A stretch of 64,000 nucleotides of DNA from assembly GCF_008630495.1 (NCBI RefSeq), contig NZ_VWOJ01000004.1, positions 1 to 64,000 on the forward strand. The letters run 5' to 3'. This document shows positions 9,794 to 19,920 of this stretch, in pieces; position 1 is the first letter of the stretch; the number at the start of each line of letters is the position of its first letter. A program made the translations under genes and the position numbers. Source of the stretch: Alkalicaulis satelles. GTDB lineage: Bacteria > Pseudomonadota > Alphaproteobacteria > Caulobacterales > Maricaulaceae. Under the pieces are notes generated by a model that was given only the letters and a program-made list of their open reading frames with translations, searched no databases and was not told where the DNA came from.

Positions 9794-11146
9794 ATGGCGT
9801 CAGCCGCCGAACAACTCGCCGCGAACATGAATTTCGGGGCCTTCGCCCGCGCCAAGGAGCTGCAGAAGCGGCTCCTGTTCACGTTGATGGTTCTGATCAT
9901 CTACCGCATCGGCACCTATGTGCCGTTGCCGGGCGTGGACATGGTCCAGTTTGCGATGATCTTCGACCAGCACAGCCAGGGCGCGGTGGGCATGTTCAAC
10001 ATGTTCTCCGGCGGCGCCGTGGAGCGCATGGCGATCTTCGCGCTCAACGTCATGCCCTATATCTCGGCCTCCATCATCATGCAGCTCATGGCGGCCACCG
10101 TGCCGGCCCTGGAGCGCATGAAGAAGGAAGGCGGCGAGCAGGGCCGCAAGCAGATCAACCAGTATTCGCGTTATCTCACCGTGGTGCTGGCCGCCGCTCA
10201 GGGCTTCGCCATCGCGATCGCCATGCAGCAGCCGGATCCGTCCACAGGCAATACTGTGGCGCTCAATCCCGGCCTGTTCTTCATCATCGTGACTGTCAGC
10301 ACGCTGGTGGGCGGCACCATGCTGCTGTTGTGGCTGGGCGAGCAGATCACGGCGCGCGGCGTGGGCAATGGCGTGTCGCTGATCATCTTTGCAGGCATTA
10401 TCGCGGAAATGCCGCGCGCGCTGTTCCAGACCATGGAGCAGGGCCGCACCGGCGAGCTGGACGCTGCGCTGGTGGTGGCGCTGCTGGCCATGCTGGTGGC
10501 GGTGTTGACCTTCGTTGTGTTCATTGAGCGCTCCCAGCGCCGGCTGCTGACCCAGTATCCCAAGCGCCAGGTGGGCAACCGCATGATGGGCGGGGAATCC
10601 TCCTTCCTGCCGCTCAAGCTGAACACCGCGGGCGTGATCCCGGCGATCTTTGCCTCCTCGCTCTTGCTGCTGCCCATGACGGCGGCGGGCTTCCAGGCCG
10701 ATTCCGGTCCGGCCTGGCTGCGCGACCTGGTGGCCACGCTCGGCCCGGGCCAGCCCATGTTCATCGTCTTCTATGGCGCGATGATCGTGTTCTTCACCTT
10801 CTTCTACACCTCCATCACCTTCAATCCCGAAGACGTGGCGGATAATCTCAAGAAGTATGGCGGCTTCCTGCCGGGCATCCGGCCGGGCAAGCGCACGGCT
10901 GAATATCTCGATTATGTGCTGACCCGCCTGACGGTGATCGGCGCGGCCTATCTGGCGGCGGTGTGTCTGTTGCCCGAGCTGCTGCGCATGCAGAACCCGT
11001 CCATCCCGTTCTATATCGGCGGCACGGCGCTTCTCATCGTGGTGTCGGTGACGCTCGATACGATCGGACAGATCCAGTCCCACCTGCTGGCCCACCAGTA
11101 TGAAGGTCTCATCAAGAAGACCAAGCTTCGGGGACGCAAGCGATGA
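9794..11146 (+). CDS. secY: Protein translocase subunit SecY
   Basis: SecY is the channel of the Sec translocon in the inner membrane. The 450-residue product has ten expected hydrophobic helices and starts MASAAEQLAANMNFGAFARAKELQKR. Family blocks seen are RIGTYVPLPGV, LNVMPYISASIIMQL and the cytosolic loop FFYTSITFNPEDVADNLKKYGGF, where SecA and ribosomes bind. It overlaps adk by four bases (ATGA), a common alphaproteobacterial arrangement. Confidence 0.97.
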   Translation: MASAAEQLAANMNFGAFARAKELQKRLLFTLMVLIIYRIGTYVPLPGVDMVQFAMIFDQHSQGAVGMFNMFSGGAVERMAIFALNVMPYISASIIMQLMAATVPALERMKKEGGEQGRKQINQYSRYLTVVLAAAQGFAIAIAMQQPDPSTGNTVALNPGLFFIIVTVSTLVGGTMLLLWLGEQITARGVGNGVSLIIFAGIIAEMPRALFQTMEQGRTGELDAALVVALLAMLVAVLTFVVFIERSQRRLLTQYPKRQVGNRMMGGESSFLPLKLNTAGVIPAIFASSLLLLPMTAAGFQADSGPAWLRDLVATLGPGQPMFIVFYGAMIVFFTFFYTSITFNPEDVADNLKKYGGFLPGIRPGKRTAEYLDYVLTRLTVIGAAYLAAVCLLPELLRMQNPSIPFYIGGTALLIVVSVTLDTIGQIQSHLLAHQYEGLIKKTKLRGRKR

Positions 11147-11703
11147 ACATCGTCCTGTTCGGACCGCCGGGCGCTGGCAAGGGCACCCAGGCCAAGCGTC
11201 TGGTCGCCGAACGCGGCTGGGTTCAGCTGGCCACCGGCGACATGCTGCGCGCGGCGCGCGCGGCGGGCACCGAACTGGGCAAGCGCGTGGCCGATATCAT
11301 GGATCGCGGCGATCTGGTTTCCGACGAGATCGTCATCGCCCTGATCGAGGAGCGCCTGCCTGAAGCCGAAGCGGCGGGCGGGGCCATCTTTGACGGCTTC
11401 CCGCGCACCGTCGCCCAGGCCGAGGCGCTGGACGCGCTGCTGGCCAAGCGCGGCGCGCCGATTGCGCGCGTTGTGCGCCTGGTGGTCGACCAGGACGAAC
11501 TGGTCGCGCGCATGACCAAGCGGGCCGGGGAAGAGGGCCGGGCGGATGACAATGCCGAGGCCTTCAAGATCCGCCTGAACAACTATAATACCCAGACCGC
11601 CGCCCTGATCCCGTACTATCAGGCTCAGGGCAAGATGGCCGATGTGGACGGCAGCGGTGATATCGACACGGTTGCGGCGCGCATCGCCGCAGCGCTGGAC
11701 TAA
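11143..11703 (+). CDS. adk: Adenylate kinase
   Basis: Adk interconverts ATP + AMP and 2 ADP in the cytoplasm. The P-loop GPPGAGKGTQAKR is at the N-terminus and the AMP-binding DGFPRTVAQAEALD is near residue 85. The enzyme is 186 residues, about 28 shorter than the E. coli enzyme: the region around KRAGEEGRADDNAEAFKIRL is the short-LID form without the extra beta lid or zinc cysteines. It overlaps secY by four bases. Confidence 0.96.
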   Translation: MNIVLFGPPGAGKGTQAKRLVAERGWVQLATGDMLRAARAAGTELGKRVADIMDRGDLVSDEIVIALIEERLPEAEAAGGAIFDGFPRTVAQAEALDALLAKRGAPIARVVRLVVDQDELVARMTKRAGEEGRADDNAEAFKIRLNNYNTQTAALIPYYQAQGKMADVDGSGDIDTVAARIAAALD

Positions 11704-11717
11704 AGCAGACGGGCCGC

Positions 11718-11734
11718 GCCCGGATGGTCCGGGC
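11718..11734 (+). other. Small hairpin after adk
   Basis: GCCCGGA-TGG-TCCGGGC forms a seven-bp stem with a three-base loop shortly after the adk stop. There is no T-run, so it is at best a weak or factor-dependent end of the spc transcript. Confidence 0.3.
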
Positions 11735-11768
11735 GAGGCGAAATGTGAGGCTGCGCCGCTCATTCCGG

Positions 11769-11796
11769 TTGACGGAACCGGGGCGGCGCCTATAAG
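11769..11796 (+). promoter_or_regulatory. Candidate sigma-70 promoter for rpsM-rpsK-rpoA-rplQ
   Basis: TTGACG at 11769-11774 and TATAAG at 11791-11796 are separated by 16 bases, close to the housekeeping consensus. The 201-base gap between adk and rpsM has no gene, so this is the likely start of the alpha operon with a leader of about 100 bases. Confidence 0.65.
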
Positions 11797-11904
11797 AACC
11801 GCCCTTCGCTCGCAGGGGCAGATGCTGTCATCCGCGCCGCCAGGACTGGCGGAGCGGTCAAGCATCCTTCGCGGGCGCAGGCTGATGAGGACAAGGAGAG
11901 CGTC

Positions 11905-12273
11905 GTGGCACGGATCGCCGGCGTCAATATTCCGACCAACAAGCGCGTCACAGTCGCGCTGCGCTATATCCATGGCATTGGCGAAGCCAAGGCCGCCGAG
12001 ATCTGCGAAAAGGTGGGCATTCCCGCCGACAAGCGGGTCAATCAGCTGACCGACGCCGAGGTGCTGCAAATTCGCGAGACCATTGATGGCGGTTACATGG
12101 TGGAGGGTGACCTTCGCCGTGAGGTGGCGGTCAACGTCAAGCGGCTGATGGATCTGGGCTGCTATCGCGGCCTGCGTCACCGCCGCGGCCTGCCTGTGCG
12201 CGGCCAGCGCACCCACACCAATGCGCGCACCCGCAAGGGTCCCGCCAAGCCGATCGCCGGCAAGAAGAAATAA
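11905..12273 (+). CDS. rpsM: 30S ribosomal protein S13
   Basis: S13 is a 30S head protein contacting the P-site tRNA and the 50S subunit. The 122-residue product uses a GTG start, supported by AAGGAG at 11893-11898 and by the family N-terminus [15 protein letters not shown]. The basic C-terminus [18 protein letters not shown] is diagnostic. It is the first gene of the alpha operon here, 13 bases ahead of rpsK. Confidence 0.97.
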   Translation: MARIAGVNIPTNKRVTVALRYIHGIGEAKAAEICEKVGIPADKRVNQLTDAEVLQIRETIDGGYMVEGDLRREVAVNVKRLMDLGCYRGLRHRRGLPVRGQRTHTNARTRKGPAKPIAGKKK

Positions 12274-12285
12274 GGAACGAGGGCC

Positions 12286-12675
12286 ATGGCCAAGGAACCG
12301 TCCCGCGTCCGCCGCCGCGAGCGCAAGAATATCACCGCTGGCGTCGCGCATGTGAACGCGAGCTTCAACAACACCATGATCACCATCACTGACGCCCAGG
12401 GCAACGCCATTTCATGGTCGTCGGCGGGCACCATGGGGTTCAAGGGGTCGCGCAAGTCCACGCCCTACGCCGCGCAGGTCGCCGCTGAAGATGCGGGCCG
12501 CAAGGCGCAGGAGCACGGGCTGAAGACCCTCGAGGTGAAAGTCTCCGGTCCCGGTTCGGGCCGTGAAAGCGCGCTTCGCGCTCTGCAGTCCATCGGGCTG
12601 GTGATCACCACGATCCATGACGTGACGCCGATCCCGCACAATGGCTGCCGCCCGCCGAAGCGCCGCCGGGTCTGA
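12286..12675 (+). CDS. rpsK: 30S ribosomal protein S11
   Basis: S11 lies on the 30S platform near the mRNA exit. The 129-residue product has [39 protein letters not shown] and the C-terminal [18 protein letters not shown], all S11 signatures. It follows rpsM by 12 bases. A hairpin lies in the spacer to rpoA. Confidence 0.97.
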   Translation: MAKEPSRVRRRERKNITAGVAHVNASFNNTMITITDAQGNAISWSSAGTMGFKGSRKSTPYAAQVAAEDAGRKAQEHGLKTLEVKVSGPGSGRESALRALQSIGLVITTIHDVTPIPHNGCRPPKRRRV

Positions 12676-12684
12676 CGCCGCGTC

Positions 12685-12720
12685 CAGCGCCCCCTTTTGC
12701 GGGCGCTGAGCTGTTATTTT
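12685..12720 (+). terminator. Hairpin with T-rich tail between rpsK and rpoA
   Basis: CAGCGCCC at 12685-12692 pairs with GGGCGCTG at 12701-12708, and TTATTTT follows at 12714-12720. The tail is five bases from the stem, so this may be an attenuator that lowers rpoA relative to the ribosomal genes rather than a full terminator. Confidence 0.4.
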
Positions 12721-12781
12721 CAGGGCGCGCAGCTCTCCTTGTAGGGAGCGGCGCGCCTCACGCCTCGAAGGGGTGACGTCC

Positions 12782-13801
12782 GTGATTGAGAAAAACTGGC
12801 AAGAACTGATCCGCCCGATGAAGCCGGAAATCCAGTCCGGCTTTGACCCGTCGCGTCACGCCAAGCTGATCGCCGAGCCGCTCGAGCGCGGCTTTGGCAC
12901 CACGCTGGGCAATGCGCTGCGCCGCGTGCTCCTGTCCTCGCTGCAGGGCGCGGCTGTGACCTCGGTGCAGATCGACAACGTGCTGCACGAGTTCTCCTCC
13001 ATCAAGGGCGTGCGCGAAGACGTCACCGAGATCATCCTGAACCTCAAGCAAATCGCGCTGCGCATGCAGGGCGAGGGCCCCAAACGCCTGATGCTGCGCA
13101 AGAGCGGCCCGGGCGAGGTGAAGGCCGGCGATATTGAGGAAACCGGCGATATCTCGGTGATCAACAAGGACCTGGTCATCTGCACCCTGGATGACGACGC
13201 CGAAGTGCGCATGGTGCTGACCGTCAATACCGGCAAGGGCTATGTCCCGGCGGAGAATAACCGCGCCGAAGACGCCCCCATCGGCCTCATTGGCGTGGAC
13301 GCCCTGTACAGCCCGGTCAAGCGCGTCTCCTACCGGGTGGAGAACACCCGCGAAGGCCAGGTGCTGGACTATGACAAGCTGATCCTGGAAGTCGAAACCA
13401 ATGGCGCGGTGAAGCCGGAAGACGCTGTGGCCTACGCCGCGCGCATCCTGCAGGACCAGCTCCAGGCGTTCGTGAATTTCGAGGACCCCAACCAGGGCCG
13501 CACCGAAACCTCCGACAAGCCCGATCTGGACTTCAACCCGGCCCTCCTCAAAAAGGTGGACGAGCTGGAACTGTCGGTGCGTTCGGCCAACTGCCTGAAG
13601 AACGACAATATCGTCTATATCGGCGACCTGATCCAGAAGTCCGAGGCGGAAATGCTCCGCACCCCGAACTTCGGGCGCAAGTCGCTCAACGAGATCAAGG
13701 AAGTTCTCGCCCAGATGGGTCTGCATCTGGGCATGGAGGCGCCCAACTGGCCGCCTGAGAATATCGAGGATCTCGCCAAGAAATACGAGGATCAGATCTA
13801 G
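12782..13801 (+). CDS. rpoA: RNA polymerase alpha subunit
   Basis: RpoA dimerises to nucleate RNA polymerase assembly and contacts UP elements and activators. The GTG at 12782 gives [17 protein letters not shown] (339 residues), matching the usual alphaproteobacterial start; an in-frame GTG at 12773 would add three residues and lies too close to the AAGGGG at 12767-12772. The N-terminal domain includes [20 protein letters not shown]; the C-terminal domain has [23 protein letters not shown] and [14 protein letters not shown]. Confidence 0.97.
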   Translation: MIEKNWQELIRPMKPEIQSGFDPSRHAKLIAEPLERGFGTTLGNALRRVLLSSLQGAAVTSVQIDNVLHEFSSIKGVREDVTEIILNLKQIALRMQGEGPKRLMLRKSGPGEVKAGDIEETGDISVINKDLVICTLDDDAEVRMVLTVNTGKGYVPAENNRAEDAPIGLIGVDALYSPVKRVSYRVENTREGQVLDYDKLILEVETNGAVKPEDAVAYAARILQDQLQAFVNFEDPNQGRTETSDKPDLDFNPALLKKVDELELSVRSANCLKNDNIVYIGDLIQKSEAEMLRTPNFGRKSLNEIKEVLAQMGLHLGMEAPNWPPENIEDLAKKYEDQI

Positions 13802-13849
13802 GACGGAGCGCCGCGAGGCGTCCCAGTCCCGATCTCAAGGAGAATAGTC

Positions 13850-14266
13850 ATGCGTCACGGCGTCGCCCACCGCAAACTGAACCGGACCGCGAGCCACCGC
13901 CGCGCCATGTTCGCCAATATGGCGGCCTCGCTCATCGAGCATGAGCAGATCGTCACCACCCTGCCCAAGGCCAAAGAGCTCAAGCCCATCATGGACAAGC
14001 TCATCACCCTGGCCAAGCGCGGCGATCTGCATGCGCGCCGCCAGGCGATCGCCAAGATCCGCAACAAGGATCAGGTGGCCAAGCTGTTCGAGACCCTGGG
14101 TCCGCGCTATCAGGAGCGCGCCGGGGGCTATACCCGCGTGCTCAAAGCCGGCTTCCGCTATGGCGATAATGCTCCGCTGGCCGTGATCGAGCTGGTGGAC
14201 CGCGATCCCGAGGCCAAGGGCGCCATTGACCGCACCCGCGCCGAAGAGGCGGGCTCGGAAGACTAG
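13850..14266 (+). CDS. rplQ: 50S ribosomal protein L17
   Basis: L17 lies near the tunnel exit on the 50S surface. The 138-residue product starts [20 protein letters not shown] and contains the L17 core [29 protein letters not shown]. An AAGGAGAATAGTC precedes the ATG. It is the last gene of the cluster and is followed 27 bases later by a strong terminator. Confidence 0.97.
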   Translation: MRHGVAHRKLNRTASHRRAMFANMAASLIEHEQIVTTLPKAKELKPIMDKLITLAKRGDLHARRQAIAKIRNKDQVAKLFETLGPRYQERAGGYTRVLKAGFRYGDNAPLAVIELVDRDPEAKGAIDRTRAEEAGSED

Positions 14267-14293
14267 GCGGCCTTATCCGTCAAAAACACGAAC

Positions 14294-14325
14294 AAGGCCG
14301 TCCGGGCGTCCCCGGGCGGCCTTTT
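14294..14325 (+). terminator. Rho-independent terminator after rplQ
   Basis: A 13-bp stem, AAGGCCGTCCGGG paired with CCCGGGCGGCCTT (one G-T wobble), has a four-base loop and ends in TTTT. It closes the ribosomal cluster. Confidence 0.85.
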
Positions 14326-14330
14326 CATAT

Positions 14331-14358
14331 CTTGAAGGACCCGGCCCTGGCGCCATGC
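14331..14358 (+). promoter_or_regulatory. Candidate heat-shock (sigma-32) promoter for the Deg protease
   Basis: CTTGAA at 14331-14336 and CGCCATGC at 14351-14358 are separated by 14 bases. This resembles the sigma-32 consensus (CTTGAA, 11-16 bases, CCCCATNT). The position, just after the rplQ terminator and before a periplasmic protease gene, fits. No convincing housekeeping promoter is seen in the same gap. Confidence 0.45.
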
Positions 14359-14440
14359 CCGCTTTCAGCCCCTGTTCAGCCGTGATCGTGTCGCCTAAAT
14401 CGTTGGCGCAGTTTTTACAGGTCTGAACAGGAGAGGGCTC

Positions 14441-15889
<1,449 letters not shown>

Positions 15890-15910
15890 AGGCTGTCAGG
15901 GCAGGGGGTC

Positions 15911-15984
15911 TGGAGCGGGCGATCGGAATCGAACCGACATATTCAGCTTGGAAGGCTGACGTTCTACCGTTGAACTACGCCCGC
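15911..15984 (-). tRNA. tRNA-Gly (anticodon TCC)
   Basis: On the minus strand the sequence folds as a standard cloverleaf: acceptor GCGGGCG/CGCCCGC, D arm GTTC/GAAC, anticodon stem TCAGC/GCTGA with loop CTTCCAA, and T arm with loop TTCGATT. The anticodon TCC reads glycine GGA/GGG codons. Discriminator U73 is typical of bacterial tRNA-Gly. The 3' CCA is encoded (TGG at 15911-15913 on the plus strand). Confidence 0.96.
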
Positions 15985-16048
15985 GCCTGAGAGGTTAGAT
16001 AAACGCGCGCGCGCGCCGCGTCGAGAGGGCGGGGCGCCGCGCACGGTT

Positions 16049-16555
16049 TCAGCCCCGCGCCGGAATCAGCAGGGCGCAGATGGCCTCGAGCCCCGCGCGG
16101 TCATCCTCGTCGAACGCATCGGCTTCGGTGGAATCCACATCCAGCACGCCCGCCAGCGTGCCGTCCGGGGCGAAGACCGGCACGACAATCTCCGAGCGCG
16201 AACGGCTGTCGCAGGCGATATGGCCGGGAAACGCCTCCACATCGGGCACGATCAGCGTTTCGCCCGAGGCGGCCACGGTTCCGCACACGCCCCTGCCAAA
16301 CGCGATGCGCAGGCAGCCCAGCGTGCCCTGATAGGGTCCCACCACCAGCTCGCGCGGCTTCTCCGGGTCCACCATGTAAAAGCCGGTCCAGAAAAAGCGC
16401 GGCGCGAAATTGTGCGCCAGCAGGCAGGCCGTGCTGGCCAGCCGGGCGGTGAGACTGGTTTCGCCCTCGATCACGGCGGCAAGCTCAACCTTGATGCGCT
16501 GATAGGCTTGCGCCCGGGTCTCGCCATCAGGCGCAGTGCTCATCGCTTCGGCCAT
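16049..16555 (-). CDS. msrC: Free methionine-(R)-sulfoxide reductase (GAF domain)
   Basis: The enzyme reduces free L-methionine-(R)-sulfoxide in the cytoplasm. It is a single GAF-domain protein of 168 residues from the ATG at 16555, which has GGAG nearby; an upstream in-frame start at 16591 lacks support. Three cysteines sit at C81, C91 and C115, with the same 10 and 24 residue spacings as the catalytic cysteines I recall for the E. coli enzyme (84, 94, 118). FFWTGFYMVDP and GVLDVDST are further family blocks. It lies head-to-head with the M3 peptidase gene. Confidence 0.9.
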   Translation of the reverse strand: MAEAMSTAPDGETRAQAYQRIKVELAAVIEGETSLTARLASTACLLAHNFAPRFFWTGFYMVDPEKPRELVVGPYQGTLGCLRIAFGRGVCGTVAASGETLIVPDVEAFPGHIACDSRSRSEIVVPVFAPDGTLAGVLDVDSTEADAFDEDDRAGLEAICALLIPARG

Positions 16556-16608
16556 AAGGGTCTCCGATAAAACGCGTTCAGGGCCACACATAGGGGCTTG
16601 CGCGCGCC

Positions 16609-16637
16609 TTCACACCCCCTTGCGGCGCCCGTATATT
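16609..16637 (+). promoter_or_regulatory. Candidate promoter for the M3 peptidase gene
   Basis: TTCACA at 16609-16614 and TATATT at 16632-16637 are 17 bases apart in the 190-base divergent gap. The AT-rich -10 region stands out from the GC-rich surroundings. It would give a leader of about 100 bases. Confidence 0.4.
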
Positions 16638-16745
16638 ATTACATCCGCAGCGGGCGGGATTGTGCGAAAGCCCTTGCATGCCTAGAAAAGGGCGCAATGT
16701 GACAAGGCCGCGCCAAGCGGTCCAATTCATCCTAAGGGGAAGACG

Positions 16746-18923
16746 ATGAAGACCCATCTCTATCTCGGCGCGGCCGCCGCCGCCCTCCTGCTCGCCGCCT
16801 GTGATCCGGCTGCGGACGCGCCCGCGCCCGCGCCTGGCCCCCAGGCTGAAGAGGTTGAAGCCAATGGCGCAACGCACGAGGCGCTCGCGGACAACCCGCT
16901 GCTGGCCGAGTGGAACACGCCCCATGGCGCGCCGCCCTTCAGCCAGATCCAGCCCGAGCATTTCATCCCGGCCTTCGAGGCGGCGATGGAGACTCACCGC
17001 GCCGAGATCGAGGCCATCGCCTCCAATCCCGAAGCGCCCACCTTTGAAAACACCATGCTGGCCATGGAGCTGGCCGGCGCGGATCTGGGCCGCATCTGGC
17101 GCGTGTTCGGCAATCTGACCAGCTCGGCCTCCAATGACGAGCTGGATGCGGTGCAGGCGGAGATGAGCCCGCGCCTGGCCCGCCACAGCTCGGCGATCAC
17201 GCTGAACGCCGACCTGTTTGCGCGCATCGACGCCATCCATCAGAACGTTGAGCAGCTGGGCCTGACGGCGCAGCAGGCGCGCCTGGTGGAAGTCACCCAC
17301 GAGAGCTTCGTGCGCTCCGGCGCCCAGCTGGAAGGCGAAGACCGCGAGCGCTTTGCCGAAATCCGCGCCGAGCTGGCCGGTCTTTACACCCGCTTCGCCC
17401 AGAACGAGCGCCGCGACAGCGAGCTGTGGACCCTGCCTCTGTCGTCTGAGGATCTGGCTGAGCTGCCGTCCGACATCGCTTCGGCGGCGCGCGCAGCCGG
17501 TCAGGCGCGTGAGCTCGACACGCCGGTGATCACCCTGTCGCGCTCCTCGGTGGAGCCCTTCCTGCAGCAATCGCCCAACCGCGCCCAGCGCGAGCAGGCC
17601 TGGCGGGCCTTCTATAATCGGGGCAATAACGCCAACGAGTTCGACAATAACGACAATATCCGCACCATCCTGGGCCTGCGCCTGGAGATGGCCAATCTTC
17701 TGGGCTTTGAAACCTTCGCCCATTACCGCGCCGCCGGCACCATGGCCGGCACGCCGGACGCCGCCATCGCGCTGATGGAGCAGGTCTGGGAGCCCGCCCG
17801 CGCGCGCGCGCTGGAGGAAAAAGCCGACATCGCCGCACTGATGGCTGAAGACGGTGTCGAAGATGACGTGATGGGCTGGGACTGGCGCTTCTATACCGAG
17901 CGCGTGCGCGCCGAGCGCTATGATCTCGACGAGGACGAGGTGCGCGCCTATCTCGATCTGGAAAACATGATCGCGGCCCAGTTCTACGTGGCCGAGCGCC
18001 TGTTCGGCGTGCGCTTCACCGAGCGCGATGATATCGAGGTCTACCATCCCGATGTGCGCGTGTGGGAGATGACCAATGCCGAGGGCGAGCATCTGGGTCT
18101 GTTCTACGGCGATTATTTCGCCCGTCAGGGCAAGCGCTCGGGCGCCTGGATGAGTTCATTCCGTCCGCAGAACGGCATCACCGGCGACACCCCGATCATC
18201 ATCAATAACTGCAATTACAACAAACCCGATGAGGGCGAGCCGGCGCTGATCTCCTTCACCGACGCCACCACCTTGTTCCACGAGTTCGGCCATGGCCTGC
18301 ACGGGCTGTTGTCCAACACCGAATTCCCGTCCCTGGCGGGCACCTCGGTGGACCGTGACTTCGTGGAATTCCCCGCCCAGGTCTATGAGCACTGGTTCTC
18401 CCAGCCCTACATCCTGGAGCGCTTCGCGCTGCATTATGAGACCGGCGAGCCCATGCCCGCCGAGCTGCTGGAGCGCGTGCTGGAAGCCCAGAACTTCAAT
18501 GAAGGTTTCAGCACGGTGGAGTTCCTGAACTCCGGCTTCGTGGACATGGCCTATCACCTGGACACCAACCCGTCCGAAATTGACGTGGAGGCGTTCGAAA
18601 CCGAAGTGCTGACCCGCTATGGCAGCCCGCAGGCCATCCCGATGCGCCACCGCTCCACCCACTTCCTGCACTCCTTCGCCGGTGAAGGATATGCGGCGGG
18701 CTATTACAGCTATATGTGGGCTGGCGTTCTGGACAATGACGGCTTTGACGCCTTCATCGAGGCGGGCGACATTTTCGATCCGGAAACGGCGGCGCGCCTG
18801 AAGGATGTCTACTCCTCGGGCAACACCATCCCGGCCATGGAGAACTTCATCAATTTCCGCGGCCGTGAACCGTCCGTGGAGCCGCTGCTGCGCAATCGCG
18901 GCTTCATCGAGGCCGAAGGCTGA
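16746..18923 (+). CDS. dcp: M3-family zinc metallopeptidase lipoprotein (peptidyl-dipeptidase Dcp-like)
   Basis: A 725-residue zinc peptidase that probably removes dipeptides from C-termini of peptides. The N-terminus is a lipoprotein signal ending LLAAC at about residue 19, then an Ala/Pro-rich linker, so the enzyme should be anchored in the periplasm. The zinc motif is H512-E513-F-G-H516 in TTLFHEFGHGLHGLLS. The Dcp segment GAWMSSFRPQNG and the C-terminal FAGEGYAAGYYSYMWAGVLDNDGF are present. E. coli Dcp is about 680 residues. A bidirectional-looking terminator follows. Confidence 0.9.
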   Translation: MKTHLYLGAAAAALLLAACDPAADAPAPAPGPQAEEVEANGATHEALADNPLLAEWNTPHGAPPFSQIQPEHFIPAFEAAMETHRAEIEAIASNPEAPTFENTMLAMELAGADLGRIWRVFGNLTSSASNDELDAVQAEMSPRLARHSSAITLNADLFARIDAIHQNVEQLGLTAQQARLVEVTHESFVRSGAQLEGEDRERFAEIRAELAGLYTRFAQNERRDSELWTLPLSSEDLAELPSDIASAARAAGQARELDTPVITLSRSSVEPFLQQSPNRAQREQAWRAFYNRGNNANEFDNNDNIRTILGLRLEMANLLGFETFAHYRAAGTMAGTPDAAIALMEQVWEPARARALEEKADIAALMAEDGVEDDVMGWDWRFYTERVRAERYDLDEDEVRAYLDLENMIAAQFYVAERLFGVRFTERDDIEVYHPDVRVWEMTNAEGEHLGLFYGDYFARQGKRSGAWMSSFRPQNGITGDTPIIINNCNYNKPDEGEPALISFTDATTLFHEFGHGLHGLLSNTEFPSLAGTSVDRDFVEFPAQVYEHWFSQPYILERFALHYETGEPMPAELLERVLEAQNFNEGFSTVEFLNSGFVDMAYHLDTNPSEIDVEAFETEVLTRYGSPQAIPMRHRSTHFLHSFAGEGYAAGYYSYMWAGVLDNDGFDAFIEAGDIFDPETAARLKDVYSSGNTIPAMENFINFRGREPSVEPLLRNRGFIEAEG

Positions 18924-18959
18924 TCCTCAGCCCTTCGCCCTGACGCGGCGATGACATAC

Positions 18960-18994
18960 AAGGCCCGGCCGCTTTGGCGCGCCGGGCCTTTTTT
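18960..18994 (+). terminator. Terminator between dcp and the convergent small gene
   Basis: AAGGCCCGGC pairs with GCCGGGCCTT across an 11-base loop, and the T-run extends to 18994. It sits between converging genes; only the plus orientation has a proper T-tail. Confidence 0.8.
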
Positions 18995-19004
18995 GTGGGA
19001 AAAA

Positions 19005-19418
19005 TCAGGCGCGCAGGCGCTGGGGCGCGTGGGACCAGACCGACAGATTGACCGCGTGGCTGGAGAGCTTGCCGCCCTCCTGCAGCTCGCGCAGCTGGCT
19101 GATGGTGACCAGCGAGACCGAGGCCAGGCGCACCTGCACCTGGGCGGGCGTGCTGATATGGCGCGCGGCTACGGCCAGAAGAGCGTTGGCCTCATCGGTC
19201 TTCCAGGCCAGAAGGGCGGAGAGGAAAGCGGCCTTGTCCGGGCAGGTGCGCGCCAGCTGGGGTTCATCGAACACCGCCTCACGCACCATTTTCACCACAC
19301 GCCCGACGCGCAGGGTCAACAGGGCATGCTGACCATACTCTCCAGCCAGCGGGCTTTCGAGCGCGAAGCTGCGCGCATCACCCAGATCAAAAACGACATC
19401 ATTGAACAGGAATAACAT
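19005..19418 (-). CDS. Hypothetical protein
   Basis: I do not recognise this 137-residue protein. It starts MLFLFNDVVFDLGD, has no signal peptide or obvious membrane helix, and is mixed alpha/beta in character, with an Ala-rich helical centre and a C-terminal region rich in Val, Ser and Leu. It converges on the dcp gene from the other strand across a terminator. The 108 bases between it and the next minus-strand gene hold no clear signal. Codon use resembles that of its neighbours, so it is probably real and native. Confidence 0.6.
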   Translation of the reverse strand: MLFLFNDVVFDLGDARSFALESPLAGEYGQHALLTLRVGRVVKMVREAVFDEPQLARTCPDKAAFLSALLAWKTDEANALLAVAARHISTPAQVQVRLASVSLVTISQLRELQEGGKLSSHAVNLSVWSHAPQRLRA

Positions 19419-19526
19419 CCTAGCGACACCCGCCCTGAGTGGGATGAACCATGCCCGGCAAGCTAGCGCGCGCGCGTTAAGACTTCGCCAGCGCGCCGTT
19501 TACCGGGCGTCGACCATGATGGGATT

Positions 19527-19865
19527 TCACCCCGCCTCAACCGGCTCGGTGAGGAAGTGGCGGCCCTGGCGGTCCTCGATCTCCACCACCCAGATGTCCG
19601 GGTCGCTGTCCATGCGCCGGGCGGCATAGGCGTCGGCTTCGGTCTCGCTGACCGGGTCGGCGCCCAGGGGCTGGCTCCATATCCGTTCGCCATCAAAGCC
19701 GCGCACCGGAGCGTAAAGCCGCGCCAGGCCATCGCGCAGCACCAGCTTGACCAGCACTGCGCCCGCATCGGGATCACCCCGGCGCGAGACATAGACATGC
19801 GCCCCGGCCCCTTCGGCGCGCCAGCGCAGCGCCTCGACCCAGAATTTTGCTTTGAGTTCGTTCAT
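19527..19865 (-). CDS. DUF1491-family protein
   Basis: The 112-residue protein matches the alphaproteobacterial DUF1491 family: ELKAKFWVEALRWRAEGAGA, then VSRRGDPDAGAVLVKLVL, then a C-terminal DIWVVEIEDRQGRHFL. It is likely cytosolic. Function is unknown. Its start is 55 bases from the divergent BcsB-like gene, and the CtrA box at 19890-19904 lies between the two start codons and could act on either gene. Confidence 0.75.
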   Translation of the reverse strand: MNELKAKFWVEALRWRAEGAGAHVYVSRRGDPDAGAVLVKLVLRDGLARLYAPVRGFDGERIWSQPLGADPVSETEADAYAARRMDSDPDIWVVEIEDRQGRHFLTEPVEAG

Positions 19866-19889
19866 CGAACTTGATGGCCGGGCAATTGC

Positions 19890-19904
19890 TTAATAAAGTC
19901 TTAA
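19890..19904 (+). promoter_or_regulatory. Perfect CtrA-type box (TTAA-N7-TTAA)
   Basis: TTAA at 19890-19893 and TTAA at 19901-19904 flank exactly seven bases (TAAAGTC). The motif is the full CtrA recognition pattern known from Caulobacter. It ends 16 bases before the ATG of the BcsB-like gene, close to its ribosome-binding site, and lies 25 bases upstream of the divergent DUF1491 gene. AT-rich TTAA pairs are rare in this genome. Confidence 0.7.
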
Positions 19905-19920
19905 ATGAGGGGAGTGTTTC

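Noticed and set aside
9800-11095. A 431-codon minus-strand frame opposite secY
   Set aside because: His/Gln/Arg-rich antisense composition with no recognisable domain; secY is clear on the other strand.
14371-14431. Inverted repeat CCTGTTCAG ... CTGAACAGG upstream of the Deg protease gene
   Set aside because: The arms match perfectly, but they are 43 bases apart and one overlaps the ribosome-binding site, so it is not a convincing operator. A long-range RNA hairpin is possible but unsupported.
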